Position numbers and translations under genes: made by a program. This document shows, one piece after another, positions 21,307 through 32,180 of a DNA stretch of 64,000 nt (the first letter of the stretch is position 1; the number at the start of each line of letters is the position of its first letter). This stretch comes from Armigeres subalbatus. Its lineage: Eukaryota; Arthropoda; Insecta; Diptera; Culicidae. A model generated the notes under the pieces. It saw nothing but the letters and a program-made list of their open reading frames with translations. It ran no database searches and had not been told where the DNA came from. The stretch lies in contig NC_085141.1 in the NCBI RefSeq assembly GCF_024139115.2, positions 370,721,925 to 370,785,924 on the forward strand, in the 5' to 3' direction.

Positions 21307-23261
21307 CACAATGGTCGGATTCGTCAAATTTCACGACATAAATCGATAACTCGAAAACTATCAGTGCTAGAGCATTGACGTCTTTAGAAGAAATGATCTA
21401 CAAGAAAAGATATATTTTGATGTAAGTTGCCATTAGGGTGGCCCTTTTGTGAATTTTTTTCGAAAATCTATTTTTTTAACCTTTCGTGTTAGGAGATCAT
21501 ATTATTCTACAAAGTTATAGAGAATTTAATTCTAAGCATTTTTGCTTAAATAAAATTTATTCTATCTCATAAAGGGAATGTTTTATAACAAAATTACTAA
21601 ATTTAGATAGGGTGGCTCCGAAAAAAATAGTTTTTAGCTTCCACTTCCACCAATTCAAAATATTTTTAAAAACTGTCTAAGCATCGCTTCACGTTCTTGG
21701 GAAAGCGCATCTTTTGGTAACATAAGATGGTTGATAGCTTCATTTTCAAGCATATTATAAGCGTTTTTTCATAAAAAAGTAATATTTTTCTGAGCATTCT
21801 ACTGCAGCTAGTAGCAAATATTAGCAAAAATTTTGATCGTACTCTGAAAGTATACATGCAGGCCCATCAAATCCATTGTATTTCATTTGTCCATCTTTGT
21901 CCACTTTTGTTTGAAAATCGTATTAGTTTTTGTATGAAAAGTCAGCTATTCCATGGAAAATACATATACCATATCTCTGTTTTTTGCAATATTTAGTAGA
22001 ATCATTCTTTTTCGAAAATAAATAAACTTACTTTTTTTGTTTTGTTCGATTCACTAATCTAAATCCAGGAAGGTCGAAAAAATCAACATTTTTGAAAAAA
22101 TATTTTTTTTAAAACATAATTTTTGAACTGGACCGATTATCAATGCTCATGGAATCACATGTAGTCATTGGAGACCCTCACTTAGAAACTGCGAAAATGG
22201 AATTGTTCTGTGAATCAACTTGAATTTTATGGTTTCGGTTTTCGCCACAAAAGTAGCGCTCTTAAGCATTTATTTTATGAGAACAAAATCGGTCCAGAAG
22301 TTAAAATGTCAAAATAATTTTTTCGACTACTTTTCCACACGAGTTGATATTTTAGATAAAGAACGATTCTTTGTGGCCGTGCGGTTAGCTACGTCAATCG
22401 TCTAGACGCATGTGATATGGAGCGTGGGTTCGATCCCCGCCCCAGTAAGAAGTGAACTATTCGTGATCGAAAAATTCTTCACCGGTCCACTGAGTATTAT
22501 GTGTCCTGTCCGTTATCTAGGTGTCAGTCTATACGATCTCTGGTCGAAGACTGTGTTTCTGTCTTTTATTTTACCAAATATTGGGAAAATCCTAAAGATT
22601 GTATAAGTGTTCACATGAAATTCCTTATTTTTCGTACAAAACTAATATTATCATCAAACAAAAGTGGACAAAGATGGACAAATGAAATAACATGGATTCG
22701 ATGGGCCTAAATGTATACTTCCAGAAAACGATTGAAATTTTTGCTAATATTTGCTACTAGCTGCAGTAGAATGCTCAGAAAAATATCACTTTTTCATGAA
22801 AAAACGCTTATAATATGCTTGGAAATGAAGCTATCAACCATCTTATGTAACCAAACGATGCGCTTTCCAAAGACCGTGAAGCGATGCTTAGACAGTTTTT
22901 AAAAATATTTTGAATTGGGAAAAGTGGAAGCTAAAAACTATTTTTTTCGGAGCCACCCTATCTAAATTTAGTAATTTTGTCATAAAACATTACCTGTATG
23001 AGATAAAATAAATGTTTATTAAGCAAAAATGCTTAGAATTAAATTCTCTATAACTTTGTAGAATAATATGATCTCCTAACTCGAAAGGTTCAAAAATAGA
23101 TTTTCAAAAAAAAATCACAAAAGGGCCACCCTAATGGCAACTTACACCAAAAATATATCTTTTCTTGTAGATCATTTCTTCTGAAGACGTCAAAACTCTA
23201 GCACTGATAGTTTTCGAGTTATCGATTTATGTCGTGAAATTGGACGAATCCGACCATTGTG
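21307..23261. mobile_element. Transib-like non-autonomous element with about 650-bp inverted repeats
   Basis: The ends are CACAATGGTCGGATTCGTC and its exact inverse. The inversion continues, imperfectly, from 21307 to about 21955 and from about 22610 to 23261. The 5-bp duplication CGGTG and termini starting CAC-AATG match the Transib superfamily, whose ends resemble the RSS heptamer CACAGTG. ACATAAATC (21336-21344), 22 bases inside the heptamer, matches the RSS nonamer at 7 of 9 bases. There is no transposase, so it was moved in trans. The spacer carries a SINE. Superfamily assignment rests on ends and duplication only. Confidence 0.75.
22372..22600 (+). mobile_element. tRNA-derived SINE, third family, inside the Transib-like spacer
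   Basis: GTGGCCGTGCGGTTAGCTAC has an A box and GTGGGTTCGATCCCCGCCCC an excellent B box. A non-tRNA body follows (CACCGGTCCACTGAGTATTA and on). The region beyond the B box does not close a tRNA cloverleaf. Confidence 0.65.
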
Positions 23262-26123
23262 CGGTGTAGCAAATGCGGTGAGCTGCATGCCGAGGGTCTC
23301 TGCAGTAAACAACCGAAATGTACCTGTTGTGGCGAAGCTCCGCATGAACTTACTGCGTGTGCTCGGTATATAGAGAGGGAGAAACATCAAATCCGCTCAA
23401 TAAAACAGCGGTCGAGGCGATCCTATGCAGAAATGCTTAAGACCATTGCCCCAGCCGCTGTTCCATCAACCCGATCTATCGCCAGCTCAAATGTCTTCTC
23501 TTCCCTGCCATTAGATGATCAAGGCTCGGACTCTGGGGACGGTGAAGAATACAATGTCATCGAAACAGGGACAAAAAGAAAGCGAGCAAAATGCAGGCGA
23601 CAGCACCAACACGCTTCTCAAAATGTTTTTGTCGTTGAACAGAGTACTCGACCTTCCCCTGGAAAATTAGTAAGTGGTGGGAAATCCCAAAAAGTTTCTT
23701 CTATTGGGTTCAAGTTTGCGGCTGGCAATTTCCCGCCACTTCCGGGAACATCTAAAACCCCAGCTGTTCCAGTTTTTTGCCCAGAAAGCTTACATCAACA
23801 ACAAAATCACCAGGCGGTTCAACATGATTGAGGTACCTGACAAAATGACTCTTTCTGGGATTGTGGATTTCATCTTCAATACACTAGAAATCTCTCCCGC
23901 AGTGAGAAACATTATCAACATGATAATCTCACTGGTGAAACCCTTATTGAAGCAATTGATTTCAAAAAGGCCTGTTCTTGATTCAATCTTATCCCTCAAT
24001 GGCTAATTTAACCAACGAGGTCGGGGAGAAGATCGCAGTCCTGCAGTGGAACTGTAGGAGTATTTTTAAAAACCTGGATCCGTTTAAGTTTTTAGTTCAC
24101 AGCTCATGCTGTGACGTATTTGCTCTTAGTGAAACATGGTTTTCTCCAGACAAAGTTCTCTCTTTCCACGACTTCAACATTATTCGCTTAGATCGAGGAG
24201 ATGGATATGGAGGGGTGCTCTTGGGGAGCAACATGCTCCACTCCTTTTACAGAATAGATCTTTCCTCGATGACAGGCACCGAGGTAGTCGCATGTCATGT
24301 CACCATACTAGGGATAAGCCTCAGCATAGCCTCTGTGTATATACCGCCGAATGCCTCTATGCGACGCAGAGATCTTAACGAAATCTGCTGTGATATGCCT
24401 GAGCCACGGTTGATTCTAGGAGACTTTAACTCACACGGTACGGCCTGGGGGGAACTTACTGATGACAACCGTTCTTCATTGATTTACGACATGTGCGACT
24501 ACTTAAACATGACATATTTAAATAACGGAGAAGCAACACGTGTGGCACCTTCAGGACTCGAAAGTAGAATTGACCTCTCAATCTGTTCGATTTCACTAAC
24601 ATTGGATTGTACGTGGAAAGTAATTCAAGATCCTCATGGTAGTGATCACTTGCCTATCGAAATCTCAATCACCAATGGATCGTGTCAGTCTCGCCAGATC
24701 GACATTGCGTACGACCTCACGAAACACATTGACTGGGGAAGATACACTGAGGCGATCATCGTCGGTGAGCATTCGGTCGATATTCTTCCTCCGCTGGAGG
24801 AATATCAGTTTCTCTCCGGGCTAATCCTAGACAGCGCAGTTCAATCACAACGTCGATCAATACCGGGATCTCAAATACGTCGGCGCCCACCTTCTCCTCT
24901 TTGGTGGGATGAAGAGTCTATCGGGAAAAGTCCGACGCGTTTAAGGACTATCGAAAGCGTGGTACTCGAGATAATTACGATCGTTATGTCTCTCTTGAAC
25001 GTAAGTTTAAGAGTCTCGCAAATGCTAAGAAACGCGGTTATTGGCGCCATTTTGTTGATGGTCTTTCGCGCGAAACGTCGATGACAACACTTTGGGCCGT
25101 CGGGAGAAGAATGCGTAACGCGTCATCGATTAACGAAGATAGGGAAAGTTCTTCCCGATGGATCTTCGCTTTCGCCAAAAAAGTGTGTCCGGATTCCGTC
25201 CCAATTCAACGGTTCGCACGCGAAGCAACCTCCGGTCGACACGAGGTGGACGCCCCATTTTCGATGGTTGATTTCTCACTTGCTCTCCTTTCATGTAATA
25301 ATACCGCTCCAGGAATGGACAGAATTAAATTCAACTTGCTTAAAAACCTCCCAGACGTCGCGAAGAGGCGCATGTTGAACTTATTTAATCAATTCGTGGA
25401 AAGCAACATTGTTCCGGATGAATGGAGACAAGTGAGGGTGATCGCTATCAAGAAACCCGATAAACCTGGGGTGGCATTGTGCATCTCGATTCGAACGTAA
25501 TTCTATCGAGTCGAACATGTTTGGCATTACGGCTTTCGATTCGATCTCGAAAACGACTCATCGTTCGAGTATGCTCGAGGAGGTACAAGAATAACGAGAT
25601 GTTTTGGCATTATGGAGACTCGATAGCACACTGAAAAACGACTCAAGTCGAATGAAAATCACTCGTCACCTTTATAGCTTTCGAATGTTGTTCGAGAGTC
25701 ATTTCTTGCTGAAAGTTTTTCATTATATTTGTTATTATTTCTCTACGGGAAGAGAATGAATGTTTCATTATTGTATCTTGAAGGGAAGAATGTCATTAGT
25801 ATACCATTTTTTATAGTTTCCAGACAATATGCAATCTTTAATTATCCCAAAATGCTCGTAAAAACGACTTCAACCTAAATCGTTTTCTTTGCAGTTTTCA
25901 CGTATTTCTTGACAATTTCGATAAACCGCGTGAAAAATCTATGGAGAAAATCTACGTAAAAATAGTTGAGTTAAATAAATAAAAAAAACGCTGACCCAAG
26001 TGCATTTAACTGAAACACATGGAAACATCGAAGTAATTTATTATCGAATCCTTCTTTAGCTTTAAATTATTTAGCTCAAAATTGGATCTGTGTTATAAAC
26101 TCGAATAAATATAATAAATGCTA

Positions 26124-26239
26124 AAGCATTTGATGAGTTTGATTGCTCTACGCATGCGGTCGCGTGTATTCAGACGACTAATGACGGTGGAAGACTGACA
26201 CTTGATTACAATTAGAGCAATCAAAGTAATCAAATGCTA
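26124..26239. mobile_element. Small foldback within the 1.6 kb element
   Basis: AGCATTTGATGAGTTTGATT at the left and AATCAAAGTAATCAAATGCT at the right are inverted over about 26 bp. May be a nested MITE or an internal hairpin of the host element. Confidence 0.45.
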
Positions 26240-26757
26240 TAGCCAAGCAAGCCTTTTACACAAATTCGCCCAGCCCGTTGTTGAAGGCATAGAGTGTGAT
26301 CCTCTCGATTTATAAACAATGTGCACTCACTTGACTGTGGATATACAACAGTAAAGCACATGTGAAGATTGGACAAATCAAACATCCGAAAGATATTCGA
26401 TTTGCAAAAAAGAGCTAACCGTGGTTGAGGTTGGAACTCGGATTCTGATGGCTTTTCCGCAAACGTGACCTTTAAGTGGTCTTGTACTTTTTCGCAAATT
26501 TCATATCAATTTGTCCATTTAGAAACATGTGTTGTGCATATGCACAGCCAAGACATTTAACAAAAAAATGGTTTTCGTACGGTCGAGTTGCCGAATAATC
26601 TGCAATTAATAATAAAACTTATAATTTGTGTCGTAACTATATCTCAATTTATAAAACATGTCGTATCGGCATAATGTTTTAATCGATTTCAACTGCTCAA
26701 TTGCTTTTATAGTCATTGAGCACGATTTGCTTGTTTATAAATTAACTGCCAATTCAT

Positions 26758-26928
26758 GCCCTGAAGGATGTCTTTCCAACAGGCAACATGCTACACGCAG
26801 ATGAAATTACTCTTATTCTCTTTGTTTACTCACATTCGCAATGCGCTGAAGGTTGTCTCTCCAGCGGGCGGCATAATAAACACGGAGACAGTTATCTCTT
26901 ATTCTCTCTGTTTACATTTCGTTTGACA
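26758..26928. repeat. Imperfect direct repeat, two units
   Basis: CTGAAGGATGTCTTTCCAAC ... TTATTCTCTTTGTTTAC and CTGAAGGTTGTCTCTCCAGC ... TTATTCTCTCTGTTTAC lie about 88 bases apart, near the right end of the 1.6 kb element. Confidence 0.55.
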
Positions 26929-29652
26929 GAACATACTCGATTGAGCTAGTACAGCACCATTCGAAATCTTGTACTGCGACTGAATGAAGTCGAACGAAAT
27001 ACATAATGCCGCTATTTTTTCGAAACGAATCCTAAAACTTACGAATCGAGTGATTCGATTCGAGATGCACAATGTCACCCCTGCTTCGGATCATAACTCG
27101 TACCGTCCAATCGCGATGTTGTCGTGTATACGGAAGCTGTTAGAGAAGATGATTCTCAATCGGCTCGACAGATGGGTCGAATCAAATGGCTTTCTATCAG
27201 ATACTCAATTTGGATTCCGCAGAGGCAAGGGAACGAACGACTGTCTTGCGTTGCTTACTACAGAAATCCAACTGGCCTATTCTCAAAAAGAACAAATGGG
27301 TTCAGTTTTCTTGGACATTAAGGGGGCTTTTGACTCAGTTTGCGTTGACGTCCTTTCAGACAAACTCCACGAGTGTGGGCTTTCACCAATACTAAATAAC
27401 TATTTGTACAACTTGTTGTCTGAGAAACATATGAGTTTTTCTCATGGAAACTCAACAACTTCAAGAATTAGTTACATGGGTCTCCCCCAGGGCTCATGTT
27501 TAAGTCCCCTTCTTTACAATTTTTATGTTAGAGGCATCGATGGATGTCTTGTGGAAAATTGCTCGTTAAGACAGCTTGCGGATGACGCTGTTGTCTCCTT
27601 TACAGGAACAGGGGCGGGCGATCTGCAAGGACCATTGCAAGATACTCTGGACAATTTGTCTACTTGGGCTTTGAAGCTGGGTATCGAATTCTCTCCGGAG
27701 AAAACTGAGCTGATTGTCTTTTCTAGGAAGAATACGCCAGCAAAATTAAAACTTCATCTTAGGGGTAAGAACATCTCTCAAGGCATTTCACATAAATACT
27801 TAGGGGTCTTGTTAGACTCGAAAGGCACCTAAGGAATGCACATTAGACATCTGCATCAGAAATGCCAACAAAGAATCAACTTCATGCGGACAGTTACCGG
27901 TACGTGGTGGGGAGCCCACCCAGAAGATCTGATAAAGCTATATCGTACAACGGTTTTGTCGGTTATTGAATACGGTGGTAGTTTTTGTTTCCAAGCCGCC
28001 GCGAAAACTCATATTTTGAAGCTCGAACGCATTCAATATCGCTGTCTCCGCATCGCGTTAGGCTGTATGAACTCGACTCATACAATGAGTTTGGAGGTAC
28101 TCGCGGGAGTACTTCCTTTATCAGATCGCATCGCGGAATTATCGTTCAGATTCCTCATTCGGTGTGAGGTTTTAAATCCATTGGTAATTGAAAATTTTGA
28201 GAAGCTAATCGAACGAAACTTCCAATCAAAATTTATGACACTGTACTACTGGTACATGAGCCTGGAGATTGGCCCTTCTTCGAATGTTCCCAATCGTGGT
28301 TGCTTCTTAGACTCCTCCAGTTCTTCTGTAGTTTTTGATCTGACCATGAGAGAAGAGATCCATGGAATTCCAGATCCTCTCCGAATGGAGTGTATACCAC
28401 CAATTTTCACAAGTAAATACAGCCATGTCAGTTGCGTCAAAAAGTTTTTCACCGACGGGTCAAAAATAAATGAATCCACTGGATTTGGTGTCTTCAACGA
28501 ATTGCATAGCGCCGCTCGAAAACTTCAAAATCCTTGTTCCGTATATGTTGCAGAATTAGCAGCTACGCATTAGAGCGAATTGCCTCTGTTCCCTCTGATC
28601 AATACTTCATTTTTACGGATAGTCTCAGCTCAATAGAGGCTATACGTTCAATGAGGCCGGTACAGCACTCACCGTATTTCCTGAGCGAAATACGATCCAT
28701 ATTGAGTGCTCTATCGAATCGCTTTTACACTATCACTTTGGTATGGGTCCCTTCACATTGCTCGATCCCGGGTAATGAGAGAGCGGACTCACTTGCCAAG
28801 GTGGGCGCTATGGAAGGTGATATATACGAGCGTCAAATCGCCTTTAATGATTTTTTTTTTCAATTTCTCGTCAGCAGGCCTTGCTCAGTTGGCAACGAAA
28901 ATGGGATGAAGGAGATTTGGGTAGGTGGTTACATTCCATTCTCCCGCAGGTTTCGAAAAGACCTTGGTTCAAGGGGTTGGACCTTAGCCGAGACTTTATT
29001 AAAATAATGTGTCGGCTAATGTCCAACCACTACTCACTAAACGCGCATTCCTATCGAGTAGGGCTCGCAGACAGCAATCGATGCGGTTGTGGGGCAGGCT
29101 ATCAGGACATCAATCACGTTGTCTGGAACTGTCCCGAATACGGTATTGCCAGGTCCGATTTATATGCATCCCTCCGGGCCCGAGGGAAACCAGTAAATGA
29201 GGACATTAGAGATGTGTTGGGAAAGCTTGATCTTGACTACATGGCCCTTGTTCACAATTTTTTAAAGCGCATCAATGTCATTGTTAATTTCCCTCTCCCT
29301 CCCCCTTCGTAGGACCATGTCCACCTTGTTTTCTCCCACTCCGCTCGGTAGAAACGTTTTGCTTGTATCATTACAGTTTGTCTCTGTTCTACACCACACA
29401 AATCATCATGGAAAGACTGCACCAACGTTACTTACGGACACCAATATAAGCCCAAGGCCCTATCCCATCCAATTTTTTTTTGTATGTACTCCTTAACCTC
29501 GACCAAGCCGCGAGTTTTTCGGCTCCCCAACACTAACATACGAGCATAAGAAGCAAAAGCTGAAATTGTAATAAAATTTCAATTGACTTTCGGCTCCGTT
29601 ATGCCTTCGGGCGCTTGAGCCTTCAAATAAACGGTAATTAGAAAAAAAAAAA

Positions 29653-29984
29653 CATTATTTATGCTGCTGTAATGCTGAATTATAATAACTTTTCGGGAGC
29701 TCTGCGCATTTACTAGAATCTTTGTGAACGACCAGAATTATTTAGCATTTATTACAAAACCTTAATGTTCTGCTTCTACAAGTGAATAGGCTTCTAATAA
29801 CTCAGGAACTCGTTTGGTCTATAAGGATTTAAATATGCAGTGATTTTCATATGCTTAAGAATTTGAAAAAAAAAATCATACCTGGAATTTTTCGAGAAAT
29901 TACTGGAAAGTCAGGGAATTTTATTTTCAAATTTTAGTCGACACCCTGTATAAATTAACTCCATTGAAAACTGTTATCTTCTAC
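29653..29984. other. No gene seen
   Basis: AT-rich spacer between the LINE A-tail and the next LINE fragment. Confidence 0.3.
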
Positions 29985-31282
29985 AGCAGCAGCTCTGACG
30001 ATCAACCGGATGGATGCTAATCCGAAGAAATGCTCGATAATTTTATTTTCACGGAAAAAGAATCTTATTCGCTCCAACTTCCACTTGAGCATGAGCATGA
30101 GCATGATTGACCGCCCACGGTTGCTACTCCGTTATTGCCAGGTCAGCTACACAGAGAACCAACAGATGAAGTTTGGGACTAACATCATCTTCAATGTGTA
30201 AGAACTGGTGACCCAAAAATAAGCAATACCAGCGCCGGCCGTGTCCTAATGCAGGTCAATTAAGGAATAGGTAGGAAATTGTTGACGTGATACTCGCTTT
30301 GATAGAAGTCGACGAGTCATCTGCACTTCCACGAGAAATCACTGGAATGTTGGATATATGGGATAGGGAGTGTGGCAGGGTTCGTTTTGGTAAACGGTAA
30401 GCTGTGTATAGCGTGTAGTTTGATCGATGAAAACAAATAAAAACAATTAAAAATTTTATTAAAGGCCGCACAAAGCAGAGCAAAAATTCGATGACCGGCC
30501 GATCGTTCTGCTTACTGAAAAAAACACGTCTGGACGCGAGCTTCGTTCGTTCTACGTCCAATACAAAACACGAACAAATCTGCACTCTTTACTTTCATGG
30601 TTCTGCGACAAAGAGAACAGAAAAACTAATACAATGCAGGCTCGGTCGCTTCTGCATGCTAAGAATTCTGTTACTCCAACCGAATCGACGCGCACTTATG
30701 AAGCACGATTTAACAACTATTTATTCCGTGGATTATCTTGCGACAAAGAAAAAATCTCACAAACCGACGTGCATTTCAACACGATCTCTACATTTTGTAT
30801 TGCTTATTCGCTCCAACTTCCACTTCCAGGAAAAAGTGGTTGAACGTGTGAAAAAGGTGAAGGATTTCAAAGTAATTACGGACGCAGAACTCAAGTTTAA
30901 GCAGTATGTTTCCTACGCTGTAAGTAAGGCTTCTCGGACGCTGGGATTAATTTTCAGGATAGCAAAGAATTTCTCTGATATTTACTCCCTTAAATCACTG
31001 TACTGTCCTTTGTGTCGGTTTAATCTGGTGTATTATTCGAAAGTTTGGAATCTTAACTATAACAACGGAGAGAATCGAATTTGTGCGGCGCCGCTCCCTA
31101 CGATTCGCGCCCCGTCGGCTACCATGGAAGAATCCTTTTGAAATGCCTAACTACGAAAGCCGCTGTTATCCAATTAATTTTGCTTTTCTATATTTTATTT
31201 TATGACACGTGATAAGATTAGATTATGATTTACATTTATTTAGGCTTTATATAGCCTGTTAATGTATTTATAAATAAATAAA
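29985..31282 (+). mobile_element. jockey-like LINE 3' fragment, interrupted by a retroposon
   Basis: Sequence before 30064 ends the RT palm (MDANPKKCSIILFSRKK). After the insertion it resumes as VKDFKVITDAELKFKQYVSY, VSKASRTLGLIFRIAKNFSD and SLKSLYCPLCRFNLVYYSKV, the RT thumb of jockey-like elements. A 3' UTR and an AAAT-repeat tail (31264-31282) follow. It is 5'-truncated and frameshifted. Confidence 0.75.
30087..30802 (-). mobile_element. Retroposon with CATGCT-repeat tail, 5'-truncated copy, 23-bp TSD
   Basis: A 23-bp direct repeat (30064-30086 and 30803-30825) brackets a 716-bp insert lying in minus orientation. Its 3' tail is the CATGCT/AGCATG repeat at 30087-30110. Its inner sequence matches the 3' part of the insert at 49991-52288. 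Long TSDs and a repeat tail show target-primed insertion. No recognised ORF. Confidence 0.8.
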
Positions 31283-31534
31283 TCTATATACATAAAAATG
31301 AATTTCTGTCTGTCTGAACCTTATGGACTCCGAAATTACTGAGCCGATTTGCGTGAAAATTCGTATGCAGAGGTTTTTTGGACCGGGGAAGGTTCTTAAG
31401 ATGGTTCGAGACCCTTCCCCCTGTGGAAAGGGGGGGGGGTCCCATACAGATGAAACAGAAATTTCTGCATAACTCGAGTACTAATCAGAGGAAAAATTAA
31501 TTTTAGGCGAAACGAAGTTCGTCGGGTCTGCTAG
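31283..31534 (+). mobile_element. Non-autonomous Helitron (252 bp)
   Basis: It starts TCTATATACATAAAAATGAA and ends GTCGGGTCTGCTAG. A precedes and T follows, as expected for Helitron insertion between A and T. A short hairpin-forming ACGAAGTTCGT lies just before the CTAG end. It sits directly in the AAAT tail of the LINE fragment. Confidence 0.8.
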
Positions 31535-31682
31535 TAAATAATAAAGAACGAAGAACTAGCTTAAGTTTCGCAAGTGGCAAGCGCCACAACGATTAGTCTA
31601 GTGTTTCTATTTGAGAAAAAATAATACAGCAATTTGTGTGTTCTTGTCCTAAAAACCTTTCTGTGTCTGAAACGTTAAATAC

Positions 31683-31688
31683 TTTATT
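31683..31688 (-). promoter_or_regulatory. Poly(A) signal candidate of the LRR gene
   Basis: AATAAA on the minus strand, about 225 bases beyond the stop codon. It would give a short 3' UTR ending before the Helitron. Confidence 0.5.
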
Positions 31689-31912
31689 GAGGATCTATTG
31701 ACTGTTTTACACGCTTCTTAACTCTAAACAAAAAACGGAAAGTAATGGATGATTTTTTGTCCTACTGCTATTGATTTGTAAATACCACAGTGAATGGTAA
31801 CGAAAATGTCATCACAAACCCTGACTTAGATGGCACTGGCATTTGTTTTCCTAACTGGGAGCCCCTCTGCCGATAAGGCATTGTGTATTTGTAGCTTTTT
31901 GGCACCGTTGAA

Positions 31913-32180
31913 TCAGTAATCATCATTGGCGGAACGGGTGTAGAAGGCCCGCGAGTAGTCAGCCGGTCCCCTGCGGAACAGTCCGAAGCAGCCCCGTTTG
32001 TAGATAAGGATGACGGCGGCCGTAAGCGGGATACCGGCCAGGATCCCGATAAGTAAACCAATCAGCAGAGCACCGTCGTTCTGCGGTCGGTTACCGTACT
32101 TGTCCAGGCAGCGCATCTGACTGTGCTTGTGCTCCAAATCCAGCATCGACAGGCCCTTCATCTGCTCCGGAGTGGCGCAG
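31913..32180 (-). CDS. LRR gene exon 4 (C-cap end, membrane helix, tail, stop)
   Basis: It starts after CCCATTTTCAG, completing Val421, then CATPEQMKGL. The membrane segment is ALLIGLLIGILAGIPLTAAV plus ILIY. The stop is at 31913. Confidence 0.87.

Larger units (their letters stand above)
20525..24006 (+). pseudogene. I-clade LINE ORF1 (gag-like), split by a Transib-like element
   Basis: ORF1 proteins of I elements bind element RNA. The copy starts at ATG 20525 with an acidic, disordered N-terminus, followed by a conserved block (about residues 92-145, PFLVFFRPKGKPLNKLRIEK). A frameshift and stop occur at 20986 and the frame resumes around 21071. The Cys/His knuckles begin with CKKCQQIGHTETYCCNKPRC and continue after the insertion as CSKCGELHAEGLC and CTCCGEAPHELTAC. 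In one frame it stops at 23831, but a +1 shifted frame continues with coherent sequence to 24006, ending in ATGGCTAA, so the ancestral stop overlapped the ORF2 start. Confidence 0.8.
25468..27081. mobile_element. 1.6 kb inverted-repeat DNA element in LINE reverse transcriptase
   Basis: The LINE codons for K-P-D-K-P end at 25467 and A-S-D-H-N resume at 27082, so the boundaries are set by the host ORF. The ends are GGGGTGGCATTGTGCATCTC and the inverse of GGGGTGACATTGTGCATCTC. Related sequence (CGAATCGA/TCGATTCG-rich) continues inward. No transposase and no clear duplication longer than 1-3 bases. The superfamily is unknown. Confidence 0.7.
23999..29312 (+). pseudogene. I-clade LINE ORF2: endonuclease, reverse transcriptase, RNase H (broken)
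   Basis: ORF2 of I elements nicks the target and copies element RNA into it. The Met at 23999 is chosen because its ATG overlaps the ORF1 stop (ATGGCTAA). The endonuclease (23999-about 24690) shows LQWNCRS, ALSETW, ILGDFNSHG, SRIDLSI and GSDHLPI, all catalytic blocks present. A frameshift near 24925 moves the frame to 25081-25467. A 1.6 kb insertion (25468-27081) cuts the start of the RT. The RT resumes at 27082 with FLDIKGAFDSV, GLPQGSCLSPLLYNFY and LADDAV. An in-frame stop lies at 27830-27832. RNase H follows (FTDGSKIN, FTDSLSSIEA, WVPSHCSIPGNERADSLAK) with shifts near 28565 and in the T run at 28851-28861. The end carries CGCGAGYQDINHVVWNC. Confidence 0.85.
20400..29652 (+). mobile_element. 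I-clade (MosquI-like) LINE, nearly full length, nested insertions
   Basis: ORF1 with a Cys/His gag, ORF2 with endonuclease, reverse transcriptase and RNase H, and an A-rich tail at 29641-29652 are all present in the plus direction. The RNase H domain and the sequence flavour fit the I clade, of which MosquI is the mosquito example. Without the two big insertions (21307-23261 and 25468-27081) it is about 5.7 kb, a normal length. Stops and frameshifts show it is dead. The 5' limit is estimated. Confidence 0.85.

Noticed and set aside
22380..22450. tRNA gene
   Set aside because: Good A and B boxes but no closed acceptor stem, and a SINE body follows. The same holds for the heads at 11890-11957, 12845-12915, 13320-13425, 16670-16745 and 45920-45966.
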